This document shows, one piece after another, positions 45,286 through 54,533 of a stretch of DNA of 64,000 bases. The stretch covers positions 1,736,001 to 1,800,000 of the forward strand of contig JACPYL010000010.1 of assembly GCA_016196065.1 (NCBI GenBank), given 5' to 3'. This stretch comes from Acidobacteriota bacterium. GTDB taxonomy: Bacteria > Acidobacteriota > Terriglobia > Terriglobales > Acidobacteriaceae. Numbering within the stretch: position 1 is the first letter of the stretch; each line of letters opens with the position of its first letter. Below the pieces are notes generated by a model. That model did no database searches. It saw only the letters and a program-made list of their open reading frames with translations, and was not told where the DNA came from. Position numbers and translations under genes: made by a program.

Positions 45286-46524
45286 CTACCGTTTCAGGTT
45301 GATGGTGTCCTGCGTAATTTCGTCGAAGGTGGTCACGACGCGTGCGCTGGCCTGGAACCCGCGCTGCGTAATGATCAGCTTTGAGAACTCCTTCGCGATG
45401 TCGACGTTGGACTGTTCGAGCGCACCACCGGTGAGAGTACCTCGTCCACCGGAATCCGGAGCGCCGATCGTGGGAGAACCGGAAGGCAACGTGGCGGCAA
45501 AGCGATTGCCACCCTGGCGCTCCAGTCCCTGCACGTTGGCGAAGGTCGCGAGCGCGATTTGAGCCAGGGCAGAAGTTTTGCCATTGCTGAAAGTGCCTTC
45601 GATCACGCCGTCGCGATTGACGTTGAATCCCAGCAGGTTGCCGGCTCCATAGCCATCCTGGAAGGTTCCTGACGTCGCACTGGGTGTTGCAAACTGCGAA
45701 ATCTTCGGGCTGTTCTGGGCATCGTAAAGATCCCAGGTAACACTCAATGGCGCTGCGCCGCTCGCCAGGTTGTTGACTGTGATGCCGGAGATGTTAGCCC
45801 CAGGCGTGGTCAAGACTCCGCTGCTGTCGAAGGCAATCGCGCCGGTGGCGACAGAAACCGGATTACCCGTCTGTCCCACATCGGTGGCGGGGATGGTGAT
45901 GTCGTAGGACCAGTTGTTGGCCGCGGTCTTCGTGAAATTTACCGTGAGGACATGCGATACGCCAAGCGAATCGTAGACGGTCATCGGAGTCGAGAACGTG
46001 GTGCCGTTCGCGGCGGACGCGTCAAGGTTTGTGGAGAGTTGCATGTTGGTGGTGGCATTCGGAGGGCTTACCTGCGCCTGGGAGAGTGCTATCGGCGCCA
46101 GCGTCTGCCCAGTTGGAATGACACCGTTCACCGCGGGATAGCCCAGGACGAAGTCCCCATTGTCAGTGATCAGTTGACCCTTGGCATCGACGCCGAAGTG
46201 CCCATCGCGCGTGAAGTTCATCCCGCCATTGACATCCTGGACAGCGAAGAAACCGTTGCCGGCAATGGCGACGTCCGTGCCGACACCGGTCTGCGCAAGA
46301 GCGCCATTGGTAAATAGCCCGCTGGTTGTCGAAACTGCGGCACCGGCTCCAACCTGGATCGGACCCGAACCATTGTTGCCGATGGTTTGATAGAAGAGAT
46401 CCTGGAACGAAGTCTGCTGTCCTTTGAAGCCAATGGTATTCAGATTGGCGAGGTTATTGGAGATGACGGACAACGCGTTGCTGGCGGCGTCCAGTCCGGA
46501 TAGTGGAATCGAAAATAACGGCAT
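45286..46524 (-). CDS. flgE: Flagellar hook protein FlgE
   Basis: The protein has 412 residues, the standard size. N-terminal LSGLDAASNALSVISNNLAN and NTIGFKGQQTSFQDLFYQT, and C-terminal ALEQSNVDIAKEFSKLIITQ, mark the hook protein. Its middle D1/D2 region (PNATTNMQLSTNLDASAANG) is typical. It follows the very short flgD by 36 bases and precedes a strong hairpin. Confidence 0.96.
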   Translation of the reverse strand: MPLFSIPLSGLDAASNALSVISNNLANLNTIGFKGQQTSFQDLFYQTIGNNGSGPIQVGAGAAVSTTSGLFTNGALAQTGVGTDVAIAGNGFFAVQDVNGGMNFTRDGHFGVDAKGQLITDNGDFVLGYPAVNGVIPTGQTLAPIALSQAQVSPPNATTNMQLSTNLDASAANGTTFSTPMTVYDSLGVSHVLTVNFTKTAANNWSYDITIPATDVGQTGNPVSVATGAIAFDSSGVLTTPGANISGITVNNLASGAAPLSVTWDLYDAQNSPKISQFATPSATSGTFQDGYGAGNLLGFNVNRDGVIEGTFSNGKTSALAQIALATFANVQGLERQGGNRFAATLPSGSPTIGAPDSGGRGTLTGGALEQSNVDIAKEFSKLIITQRGFQASARVVTTFDEITQDTINLKR

Positions 46525-46560
46525 GTGAATGTCTCCTGAGTGATGTCGTGGTCTGGCTAG

Positions 46561-46797
46561 TTACTTTGCGACGCCCTGCAACAACGAACGAATCTGAATG
46601 AGCTGATCAAGTTGGTTGAGCGACACGATCTGCGCAGTCATCTGGTTGGGATCAAGCGGCGAAGTCGGATCCTGCGCCTGCAATTCGGCAATCAAAAGCT
46701 GAAGATAGTTCGCGGAAGTGTCTTTCGCGCTGACCGGGCTGCTCGATGATGCCGGTGTGCTGCTGGCCGCTGCCTGCGTCATGGGTTGGATCATCAT
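46561..46797 (-). CDS. flgD: Hook-capping protein FlgD, very short form
   Basis: The 78-residue protein has only the conserved FlgD N-terminal part: YLQLLIAELQAQDPTSPLDP and MTAQIVSLNQLDQLIQIRSL. FlgD is usually 130-250 residues with C-terminal Tudor-like and Ig-like domains; these are absent, and only 36 bases separate its stop from flgE, so no remnant follows. The conserved part suffices for export and cap contacts in principle, but the Ig-like cap domain is missing. It lies between fliK and flgE, the usual place. Confidence 0.88.
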   Translation of the reverse strand: MMIQPMTQAAASSTPASSSSPVSAKDTSANYLQLLIAELQAQDPTSPLDPNQMTAQIVSLNQLDQLIQIRSLLQGVAK

Positions 46798-46813
46798 AAG
46801 TTTCTCCTTGGAA

Positions 46814-48550
46814 CTAAATGCGAATACTGAGTCCTTCCGTTGCGATCGAAGTCTCGATCAAATCCGTTGAGGCGAGTGCTGGTTCGAGTTGCAATGACGG
46901 TGCTGGCTGGTTGGATTGCCAATCCTGCGCCCGCGGCCGTCGGCCTTGTTCTCCTGTCATGGACATCGAGGACGACTGTTCGTGCAACGTGATCTTGGCT
47001 GATGGAACATCGAGATCGGTAAGTCTCTTCTGAAGGCCGGGCAACTCCGACTCGAGAGCTCGGCTCAAATCGCCGCGTTCTACCGAGATCCTGGCGGTGA
47101 CTTCGTGATGGTCGAGCAGAGTGCGAACTTCAATGCGCCCAAACTCTCCCGATTGCATACCGAAGCGCATTTCGGATTGACGGAAATGCTCGATCAGACT
47201 CGTCTTTGACAGGCCGCTGATTTCCGCTCCCATCAGGGAGTTTTCTCGCCCGAGCGAGAGGCTGCTCGCATCGCGGTGCGGTGGGGTGGCGGGCGTGGCG
47301 GTAGCGGCTGGCCCGGACGCAATTCCATCTCGCGATTGAGCGTTCGGGCTGTGCGGCGTTGCTGCCACAGATACTGCTCCGTCCTTGGCGCTTGTTGCAC
47401 CCGATGGAACTGCGTCTTTCGGAGTCGCATCCGCGGTTGCGGGCTTGATGGTGGAGGAAGCGTCTTGCGAAGCGATCGTGGCACCCGTGGTTTCTTGCTT
47501 GCTGGACGAATGCGGGAATATCGTCGGTCCGACCGAAACAGTAGCACCCATACCGGAAGGCTTGGAAGACTTAGTAGTCTCAGATTTTGTTTGCGAGACA
47601 AGTGTCTTGGTGGCGGCGCTTATTTGGCGCGCGCCGGGCTTGGAATTGTTCGTCTGCCCGGTGGAAACGATGGCGCCAACTTTTTCAGCGGCTGCGACTA
47701 ATGCACTCATAGTCGGTTCCGTTGAGGCCGATGCCGCTGCGCTCGTATTTGTAGTCGGAACGTCGTCGCCCTTACCAGCCACGGACTTGGAGTCAGACAC
47801 TACTTCGGTCTTCGCGCCATTGGCCAGGTGTGAATCTGGTCGAGTTGCAGCCGCGCTGTCGGAAGGACCGATCAGGACGGCGAATGCTTGCGTCCGGTCG
47901 GTCGCCGAGACATCTGATTTCGGCGTCTCATTGCCACGAGCTACTTCACTTTCGCTCTGTAGCGAGGCATCAGCATCCTGGCCGTCCAACGCGTTGCGAT
48001 GAAGGCTCGAAGGTGACGCGTCCCCGGTCGAGCGATCTTGGGCGACTGCGCCAACTAGCGAGGGAGTTCCCGTAGAAGCTTGCGGAGAAATGGCGACCCG
48101 AGATTTCACTGTATCCGGCGTTCCTGGGACTTTCGTCAATTCAGAGGCGGAATCCTTAGCCTCCGAATCACCCGATTTCTGAGACCCTGTGGAAGTTGCG
48201 GGCTCGGTGCCCGTCGCCACAGGGAAGAACGATAGGCCCAGCAGTTCGTTCGCAACGACCCGAGCCGCTGGCAGAATGGCGGGTACCACGCTAGTGGCGG
48301 GTTCGGAACGTTCTGAATCTGGGGTTGCTTGCTTTGTGCCTTTGTCTTTCTTTGGATCTTGTTTCTTCTCGGAAAGCTTCTGCGCAGAAGCATTGTTTTC
48401 AGCAGCCGAATCGTGTGGGGCCTTAGGGTGAGGCTGCGCCGATAGCACATCGGCGAACGCCTGCTTCGCGTTGTTTGCGGAAACGTGGGTCGAAGGCGAA
48501 GGCGAGGATGCCTTGCTCTGCGGTAGCACGTTGATGAGATTCAGGTCCAT
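46814..48550 (-). CDS. fliK: Flagellar hook-length control protein FliK
   Basis: This 578-residue protein is mostly Ser/Thr/Ala/Lys-rich and disordered (1-430), the ruler part. The C-terminal Flg_hook domain is seen as SEMRFGMQSGEFGRIEVRTL and VTARISVERGDLSRALESEL. It is secreted during hook growth and triggers the FlhB switch. It is preceded by a 187-base gap with a sigma54-like promoter and lies 16 bases before flgD. Confidence 0.9.
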   Translation of the reverse strand: MDLNLINVLPQSKASSPSPSTHVSANNAKQAFADVLSAQPHPKAPHDSAAENNASAQKLSEKKQDPKKDKGTKQATPDSERSEPATSVVPAILPAARVVANELLGLSFFPVATGTEPATSTGSQKSGDSEAKDSASELTKVPGTPDTVKSRVAISPQASTGTPSLVGAVAQDRSTGDASPSSLHRNALDGQDADASLQSESEVARGNETPKSDVSATDRTQAFAVLIGPSDSAAATRPDSHLANGAKTEVVSDSKSVAGKGDDVPTTNTSAAASASTEPTMSALVAAAEKVGAIVSTGQTNNSKPGARQISAATKTLVSQTKSETTKSSKPSGMGATVSVGPTIFPHSSSKQETTGATIASQDASSTIKPATADATPKDAVPSGATSAKDGAVSVAATPHSPNAQSRDGIASGPAATATPATPPHRDASSLSLGRENSLMGAEISGLSKTSLIEHFRQSEMRFGMQSGEFGRIEVRTLLDHHEVTARISVERGDLSRALESELPGLQKRLTDLDVPSAKITLHEQSSSMSMTGEQGRRPRAQDWQSNQPAPSLQLEPALASTDLIETSIATEGLSIRI

Positions 48551-48570
48551 AGGTCCGACCCTTCGTGTAA

Positions 48571-48586
48571 TGCAAACGGGCCGCCA
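48571..48586 (-). promoter_or_regulatory. Sigma54-like promoter before fliK
   Basis: On the minus strand TGGCGGCCCGTTTGCA: TGGC at -24 and a full TTGCA at -12 with correct spacing. The predicted start is about 10 bases before the fliK ATG, which is a short leader. Confidence 0.6.
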
Positions 48587-48637
48587 CAGTTTTCATTGTG
48601 GGTTTCGATTCATTTTGAAAATTTATGGACTGAAAAC

Positions 48638-48665
48638 TAAAGACTTGTTGGGATTGTGCCGATAG
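48638..48665 (+). promoter_or_regulatory. Sigma28-like promoter pointing antisense to fliJ
   Basis: On the plus strand TAAAGACT (48638-48645), 12 bases, GCCGATAG (48658-48665). Shares GATTGTG(T/C)CGATA with the fliC promoter. A transcript would run antisense into fliJ and fliI; no good gene lies on that strand. Confidence 0.4.
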
Positions 48666-48737
48666 CAAGATCGAAGTTGTCGATTTATTTCGCCTGGATA
48701 GGCAACGTGTGCCTAGTTGCCGGTGGGCAAGCCTTGC

Positions 48738-49178
48738 CTACTTGCGGCGTTGCCGGCGTAGCAGGAACAGGTCGTCCCGGCCTTTTTGCTCCGCGAGAGA
48801 CTCGCGCTTCTGGTATTCCTCAAACCGGCTGGACCGCACCTGGCCAACGGTCTCGCGTTGCTGTCGTGCGCTTCGGTAACGATCAATCTGCTGACGGAGT
48901 TTCTCTTGTGCTTCGGTCAATTGCTGCAGGATCGCTTCGCGCTGACGTTCTGCCTGAAATCTCTGTTCGAGAAGTTCCTGGAGGTCGGCAGCCTTGGATC
49001 CACGCATCACTAACTCTTCATACCCCGCGCGAATCCGGCTGATGTGCTCGTCCTGCTTCGATAAGTGCTGTTGGAGAGAGAACAGCTGTCGATAGCACTG
49101 TTCGAGGGCGAGTTGTTCCTTATGCTCGAGGCTTTCGCGGATACGCAGTACAGCCGCCAATGAAAATCGGAACGGCAT
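48738..49178 (-). CDS. fliJ: Flagellar export chaperone FliJ
   Basis: This 146-residue protein is one long coiled coil, as FliJ is: FSLAAVLRIRESLEHKEQLA, QLFSLQQHLSKQDEHISRIR and a Gln/Arg-rich end. FliJ forms the stalk of the FliI ATPase. It starts 3 bases after fliI. The basic tail (FLLRRQRRK) is typical. Confidence 0.88.
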   Translation of the reverse strand: MPFRFSLAAVLRIRESLEHKEQLALEQCYRQLFSLQQHLSKQDEHISRIRAGYEELVMRGSKAADLQELLEQRFQAERQREAILQQLTEAQEKLRQQIDRYRSARQQRETVGQVRSSRFEEYQKRESLAEQKGRDDLFLLRRQRRK

Positions 49179-49181
49179 ACC

Positions 49182-50492
49182 TTAAGAGGGCAACGCCATG
49201 AACTTCTCCATGGTCTCCGACAAGGGAGCATGTTCACTTACGCTTTGGATGAGGAAAGAATTGATCTGCGGAAGCGCTGCGATGGCCTGGTCAAGTAGGG
49301 GATCGCTGCCGGCACTGTAAGCGCCGATGCGGATCAGATCTTCCGACCGCGCATAGGCCGCCAGCAGAGTCCGCAGCCCGCGCACTTTCTCAATGTGTTC
49401 GGGACGGCAAACCTTCGGCATCAAGCGGCTCAAGCTGTCGAGCACGGAAATGGAAGGAAATTGCCCGCGAGAACTCAGGTTGCGATCAAGAACAATATGT
49501 CCGTCGAGCAGCGAGCGAACGGTATCGACCAGCGGATCTTGCTGATCGTCTCCTTCCATCAGCACGGTATAAAACGCGGTGATGCTTCCGGTTGCGAAGT
49601 TCCCGGTGCGCTCGACCAGCCGGGACAACATCGAAAGCACCGACGGCGTATAGCCTTTCGTAGTCGGCGGCTCGCCAGCGGCCAATCCGATTTCACGCTG
49701 GGCCATAGCAAAGCGCGTCAGCGAGTCGACGACCAACAGGACATTCTTGCCCTTACGACAGAAATATTCAGCAACTGTGGTGGCGGCTAAGGCTGCGCGC
49801 ACCCGCAAGAGCGGTGACTGATCAGAGGTCGAGACGATGACAACGGAGCGGCGGCGACCCTCTTCTCCGAGAGCATCTTCCAGGAATTCGCGTACTTCGC
49901 GGCCTCGCTCTCCCACCAGGGCCAGAACGGTCATATCGGCGCCGGTGCCGCGAGCCATCATGCCGAGCAAGGTGCTCTTGCCGACGCCACTGCCTCCGAA
50001 GATACCGATACGCTGGCCGCGCCCGCAGGTCAGGAACGCATCGATGGCGCGAACACCGCAGCCGATTGGCTCTTGAATTGGAGTGCGATCAAGGGGCAAG
50101 GGCGCCGAACCGTCGAGCGGCAAGCGGGAAGCTGCGCGATAGTCGGCGCCGGAGTCGAGTGGTGCGCCGGTAGCGTCGATGACGCGGCCGAGCAATTCAG
50201 GACCAACACGCAGTGCCGGTGTAGCGCCCCACGCAGTAATACGATCTCCCAGGCGAATTCCGGCCGGTCGTTCGAGCGGCATTGCCAGAACGGTCGAGTC
50301 ACGAAAGCCAACGATCTCCCCCGGCATACGCTGGTCATTCGAAGTAACGATTTCACATGTCTCCCCGACGGAACAAAACGGGCCCGCCGATTCCACCAGA
50401 TTGCCGACCACTTGCGTTACGTGGCCCGTCCACCGCATGCCAGAGCAGGCTTTGACCCAGTTCAGATATGGCGACAGGGAGGGACGATTCAT
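49182..50492 (-). CDS. fliI: Flagellum-specific ATPase FliI
   Basis: The 436-residue ATPase powers flagellar type III export. Walker A is GGSGVGKSTLLG (about 165), Walker B is LLVVDSLTRFA (about 250), and the family signature PSISVLDSLSRL lies near 345. It lies between fliH (4-base overlap) and fliJ. The C-ring and export gate genes of the same locus complete the system. Confidence 0.97.
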   Translation of the reverse strand: MNRPSLSPYLNWVKACSGMRWTGHVTQVVGNLVESAGPFCSVGETCEIVTSNDQRMPGEIVGFRDSTVLAMPLERPAGIRLGDRITAWGATPALRVGPELLGRVIDATGAPLDSGADYRAASRLPLDGSAPLPLDRTPIQEPIGCGVRAIDAFLTCGRGQRIGIFGGSGVGKSTLLGMMARGTGADMTVLALVGERGREVREFLEDALGEEGRRRSVVIVSTSDQSPLLRVRAALAATTVAEYFCRKGKNVLLVVDSLTRFAMAQREIGLAAGEPPTTKGYTPSVLSMLSRLVERTGNFATGSITAFYTVLMEGDDQQDPLVDTVRSLLDGHIVLDRNLSSRGQFPSISVLDSLSRLMPKVCRPEHIEKVRGLRTLLAAYARSEDLIRIGAYSAGSDPLLDQAIAALPQINSFLIQSVSEHAPLSETMEKFMALPS

Positions 50493-51112
50493 TTCGGCTG
50501 CGGCCTTTGCGCAAGCAGGTCAAAGAGTCCGTTCTCAATTTCTTTCAGTTGCGTTTCGACACCGAGTTCCGTCGAGCCAAGATCCGTCTCCAGCGTGCAG
50601 CTTTGCGGCTGGACGGTGGCGTCCTCAACAATCTCGGGCATGGTGGCCTGATCCGTATTTTGCGCGAAATATTGTCGCCACCCGGAAGTTTCTTCGGGCC
50701 GTACTCGAATAACGGTCCTCGTATTTCTGTGCAGTTTGTCGAGAGCGACGCGCGCCAGGGCAGCCACGAGCAACGGGTCCACCTGCGACTCGCGATGGAG
50801 AATCTTGGTGGCGATCGCGAGAGAGAGTTTGACGACTTCAACTTCGATTCGCGAATAGTAGTCTGCAACCGTGACCTCGAATTGCTTCACAGCCGCCGTA
50901 ATTCGAGCGCGCTCCTGAATCATGGACTGAGCGTACTCCGCTTTCACGTTCTGCTCACCCTGGCGAACACCTTCGTCATGCACTTGCAGAAGGCGTGTCG
51001 CTAGTTGCTCATGCGGATCCTGTGAGACGCTGTTCGCGTTGGCAAGCGGCGGAGGGCCGTACGTCGATTCGCCCGTAAACGGCCGGATGTCCTGATATTC
51101 GAACGCCTTCAT
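50489..51112 (-). CDS. fliH: Flagellar assembly protein FliH
   Basis: I take the ATG at 51112 because AAGGG lies about 6 bases upstream; in-frame starts at 51136 and 51142 (the latter overlapping the fliG stop) are also possible. The 207-residue protein has a coiled-coil middle and the FliH/V-ATPase-E-like C-terminal region (VEVVKLSLAIATKILHRESQ, LVAALARVALDKLHRNTRTV, ETDLGSTELGVETQLKEIE). FliH tethers and regulates FliI. Confidence 0.9.
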   Translation of the reverse strand: MKAFEYQDIRPFTGESTYGPPPLANANSVSQDPHEQLATRLLQVHDEGVRQGEQNVKAEYAQSMIQERARITAAVKQFEVTVADYYSRIEVEVVKLSLAIATKILHRESQVDPLLVAALARVALDKLHRNTRTVIRVRPEETSGWRQYFAQNTDQATMPEIVEDATVQPQSCTLETDLGSTELGVETQLKEIENGLFDLLAQRPQPK

Positions 51113-51138
51113 TGCTTCCCTTCTACGCTGGGCCATAA

Positions 51139-52158
51139 TCAAACCACGTACTCATCCTCGCCATCGGGGCGCAATACAAGTTTCCCTTCGGACTCGAGTT
51201 GCCGCGCCACGGCGATCGCTTCTTCCTGAGCTTTCGCAATCTCTTTTCCGCGCACCGGTCCGAGAGCTTCGATATCCTCTCGCAACATCTGGGCGGCTCG
51301 CGAGGACATACCCTTCATGATGTAATTGCGAACTTCTTCGCTAGCGCCTTTAAGCGCGAGGGCGAGAGTTTTCTTTTCTATTGCAGTCAGCCATTCACGC
51401 AACGATACTTCGGGAACGGAGATCAAGTCTTCGAAGGTGAACATCAGGTTCCGGATACCGATCGCGACGGTCGGATGCTCCCTGTCCAGCGCTTCCAGTA
51501 GCGGCGCCGCATGATTCGCGTTCATTCTATTCAGGACATCGGCCGCGCTCTTGAGTCCGGAATAGTTCTGCCGGGGACGATCACCCCGGCTGGGAAGTTT
51601 GGACTGCAAGACTTCTGACACCGCTTGCGCTGACTCGGGAGAGAACTGCTTCAGCTGCGCGAGACGTGAGAGAACGTCGGACGCCGCTTCTTGCGGCAAC
51701 TTACCGAGAATTGCAGAAGCTTGTGTGGAATCAAGTTGGGCTAGAATCAGCGCGATCGCCTGCGGATGTTCCTCTTGGAGAACCGTAGACAGAAGGTGGG
51801 GATCGGTCGAACGCAGCCCATCCAGCGAAGCGGACTGTTGACGCGTCAAAGAAGGGATGCGATCCAGAAATCGTTTGCAGTCTTCTTCGTTGAAAGTCCG
51901 GCGCAGGATCTGGCGAACATACTCGGCTCCGCCGGTAACGGACGGAATCTTCTCAGCCGCTTCGGCAATTTCGAGGAGCACACCGTGCGCCACCTCAGCT
52001 TCGACTCTGTCGAGTCCAGCAAGTTCGCCGCTCAGCGCCTCTACTTCACGCTCGCTGAGATGCCGTAGGACAAGACTCGCCGCTTCTTCCCCCAGGGCCG
52101 CGAGAAAAATAGCAGCCTTGCGCGGACCGGTCATGGGACCCTGTGCCTGTGCGGCCAT
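51139..52158 (-). CDS. fliG: Flagellar motor switch protein FliG
   Basis: This 339-residue protein makes contact with MotA. The N-terminal domain (GPRKAAIFLAALGEEAASLV), the middle with the EHPQ motif (LQEEHPQAIALILAQL) and the torque-generating C-terminal domain (LMFTFEDLISVPEVSLREWL, ALKGASEEVRNYIMKGMSSR) are all present. Stop and start overlap: TAATG joins fliF and fliG by one base. Confidence 0.97.
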   Translation of the reverse strand: MAAQAQGPMTGPRKAAIFLAALGEEAASLVLRHLSEREVEALSGELAGLDRVEAEVAHGVLLEIAEAAEKIPSVTGGAEYVRQILRRTFNEEDCKRFLDRIPSLTRQQSASLDGLRSTDPHLLSTVLQEEHPQAIALILAQLDSTQASAILGKLPQEAASDVLSRLAQLKQFSPESAQAVSEVLQSKLPSRGDRPRQNYSGLKSAADVLNRMNANHAAPLLEALDREHPTVAIGIRNLMFTFEDLISVPEVSLREWLTAIEKKTLALALKGASEEVRNYIMKGMSSRAAQMLREDIEALGPVRGKEIAKAQEEAIAVARQLESEGKLVLRPDGEDEYVV

Positions 52159-53738
52159 TATTGCCCCCCTCCACGCAACAGGTTTTGTACCATCTGTCCG
52201 GCGACTGCAGGATCGGCTTTCACCTTGTCGACCATTTTCTGTTTCAAGGCCAGCGCCTGCTGACTCGGGCTCAGCAGGCTGGCCTCACTCTGCGACCGGC
52301 TGAGTTCCGATTTCAAAGGCATGCGCGACTGAATATCTTTGAACGCCAGCAACGCCTGCTTCTTTACTGGCCTCAACAAGAGGAGATACGCCAGCGCAAA
52401 CAGCAGGAGTACGACGCCATAGCGAATCGCGGTCGACCAGTCGGTGAGCGTCACCCGCACGCGTTCCACGGCCCCCGGCTTGGTGGGTTGATCGACAGTA
52501 AATTTCTGGAAGGACAGATTCTGCACCGTGACATTGTCACCGCGAGCTGAATCGAGACCAATCACGGCACTGGCAAGTTGTTCGATCTGCTTCAATTCTT
52601 CGGGAGTGCGTTTGCGGTGTGTGGTGGTGTTTTTCCCGTTTGCTGCGGCGACTTCGGCAACGTCATCGACCACAACAGCGGCGGTGATCCTGCGAATGCG
52701 ACCGCCGGGCTGCAGGATGTGCTTGGTCACCTTGCTCACGGCATAAGAACTGGATTCCGTGTGCGAAGTTTGAAAATTCTCGGGCGAGGCAGCCTGCGTT
52801 TTTGCATTCGCACTGGCGCCCGGAACATTACTGGAGGTTCCTGGGACACCGCCGTTGCCGGCGCCACCCACCTGTTCGTCGGCACGCTGCGTCGAGACGG
52901 CGACAACCTGCTTGGGATCGAATGTCTCCTGATTCTCTTCGGAACTGCTGGTATCGTATTCGACGTTCACGTTGGCTCGGACAGCTTCGGGTCCTACGAC
53001 GGGCGCGAGAGTGTCCAGGATTCGCGTGCTCAGTTCTGTCTCCAGGCCACCGGCTGCGGAGGTGGGGTCGTGTTCCGCAAAACGAGTGGGACGGTCGTCG
53101 TTTGCATCGATAACAGTCACGTTTTCGGGCGAAAGCTTGTCGACCGCTCCGGACGCAAGTCGCGCGATGGAGAGTTGCATGTCGGGAGTGATGCGTCCAT
53201 ACCGCAAATTCAGAATCACAGAGGCTTTCGCGGCACGCTCACGATCCACAAACAGGGAATCAGTGGGCATCACCAGGTGGACGCGAACGCTTTCCACGTT
53301 CTTCAGTTTTTGGATCGTTCGTTCCAACTCGCCCTCCAGCGCGCGCTGGTAGTTCACTTTGTCGTCAAACTCCGTGCCGCCCCAGTTCATCTTGTCGAAT
53401 AGTTCGAAGCCGAGGCGTCCAGAATGCGGCATGCCTTCGGAAGCCAGCTCCAGGCGGGCCGAATCGAGCTTGTCGGCGAGCACAGAAATTGATTTTCCGT
53501 CGGGAGTAATTTCGTAGACGATCTGCTTCCCAAGTAGACGCTGGGCGAGTGCCTGCGCATCGGCAGGTTCCATGTTGGTGTAGAGAGGCTTGAAGTCCGG
53601 CTTCGACAGGGTGTGCACAAAAAACAGGATGGTGGCAATTGTGACCGCGGCGCCCCCCGCAAGCGAAAGCTTCTGTTTAGTGGTGAGTACGCTCACCATG
53701 CCGCGCAACTGGTCAATCATGTCGGTCCCGGACGCCAT
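52158..53738 (-). CDS. fliF: Flagellar MS-ring protein FliF
   Basis: The 526-residue protein has two membrane helices (about 25-45 and 430-450) around the periplasmic YscJ-like domain (FKPLYTNMEPADAQALAQRL, SARLELASEGMPHSGRLGFE, YQRALEGELERTIQKLKNVE). The C-terminal tail contacts FliG. It is the base on which the motor assembles. It starts 21 bases after fliE. Confidence 0.97.
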   Translation of the reverse strand: MASGTDMIDQLRGMVSVLTTKQKLSLAGGAAVTIATILFFVHTLSKPDFKPLYTNMEPADAQALAQRLLGKQIVYEITPDGKSISVLADKLDSARLELASEGMPHSGRLGFELFDKMNWGGTEFDDKVNYQRALEGELERTIQKLKNVESVRVHLVMPTDSLFVDRERAAKASVILNLRYGRITPDMQLSIARLASGAVDKLSPENVTVIDANDDRPTRFAEHDPTSAAGGLETELSTRILDTLAPVVGPEAVRANVNVEYDTSSSEENQETFDPKQVVAVSTQRADEQVGGAGNGGVPGTSSNVPGASANAKTQAASPENFQTSHTESSSYAVSKVTKHILQPGGRIRRITAAVVVDDVAEVAAANGKNTTTHRKRTPEELKQIEQLASAVIGLDSARGDNVTVQNLSFQKFTVDQPTKPGAVERVRVTLTDWSTAIRYGVVLLLFALAYLLLLRPVKKQALLAFKDIQSRMPLKSELSRSQSEASLLSPSQQALALKQKMVDKVKADPAVAGQMVQNLLRGGGQ

Positions 53739-53759
53739 AATTAGGTCGCAGCCTTATCC

Positions 53760-54062
53760 TTAGAATTGCAGGCGCGAGATCTCCTGATAAGCATTCACGA
53801 TTTTGTTGCGCACTTGCATCATCAATTGAAATGAAATGTCGGCCTTTTCAACGGCGATCATCACGTTGTGCAGATCTTGTCCACCGTTTTGCATCATGTC
53901 GGCAGCGTTGGATTGCGCGTCAGTGTGAAGCTGTTCGACCTGCTCAATGGCGTTCGCGAGGCTCGACGAAAACCCACTCGACTTGCTTGGACCAACCCCC
54001 GTAGAGGCCGGCATGGGCGCAATCGGTAACGAACTTGGCAGATGCGAAATCGTGTTGCTCAT
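53760..54062 (-). CDS. fliE: Flagellar hook-basal body complex protein FliE
   Basis: This 100-residue protein matches FliE: a variable N-terminus and the conserved end [20 protein letters not shown] and [16 protein letters not shown]. It joins the MS-ring to the rod. It lies between flgC and fliF, in the usual flgB-flgC-fliE-fliF order. Confidence 0.95.
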   Translation of the reverse strand: MSNTISHLPSSLPIAPMPASTGVGPSKSSGFSSSLANAIEQVEQLHTDAQSNAADMMQNGGQDLHNVMIAVEKADISFQLMMQVRNKIVNAYQEISRLQF

Positions 54063-54079
54063 AGATGATCTCCTGTGTT

Positions 54080-54529
54080 CTAGGCGCGCAGGATGTCAAT
54101 GGCCTGCTGGAACATCTGTTTCGAAGCATTCACCGCCGAAGCATTCAACTGGTACGCCCGGACGGCTCCCATCAGGTCCACCATTTCCTGTATGGGATTG
54201 ATTGCCGGATACGCAACGTACCCTTGCGGGTTGGCGTCGGGATGGCCCGGTTCATAGCGCATCAAAGGGGACGCAGGGTCAGCGACCACTTTCGCGACGC
54301 GAACGGCTGCGGTCGGTGCTCCAAGCAAATGGCTGATTCTCTGGAATGCCAAACGAAAAGGCGAAGCGCCAGTGCTGGAGAAAACCACTTCTTTCCTGCG
54401 ATACGGTCCGCCGTCGGTTGTTCGAGTGGTGTTGGCATTGGCCAGGTTTGCGGCTACGACTTCGGCTCGCTGCCGTTCCGCTGACATCGCGGAGCCGCTG
54501 ATCTGTAACATCGAAAACATGTCGCTCAT
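54080..54529 (-). CDS. flgC: Flagellar proximal rod protein FlgC
   Basis: I start at the ATG at 54529, 4 bases after the flgB stop, giving 149 residues. Signatures are [40 protein letters not shown], and the C-terminal [20 protein letters not shown]. It is part of the proximal rod. Confidence 0.94.
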   Translation of the reverse strand: MSDMFSMLQISGSAMSAERQRAEVVAANLANANTTRTTDGGPYRRKEVVFSSTGASPFRLAFQRISHLLGAPTAAVRVAKVVADPASPLMRYEPGHPDANPQGYVAYPAINPIQEMVDLMGAVRAYQLNASAVNASKQMFQQAIDILRA

Positions 54530-54533
54530 AAAG

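Noticed and set aside
48656-49042. Plus-strand frame after the antisense sigma28-like promoter
   Set aside because: Antisense to fliJ, low-complexity Arg/Gly/Pro text, no ribosome site; the promoter, if real, more likely makes a non-coding RNA.
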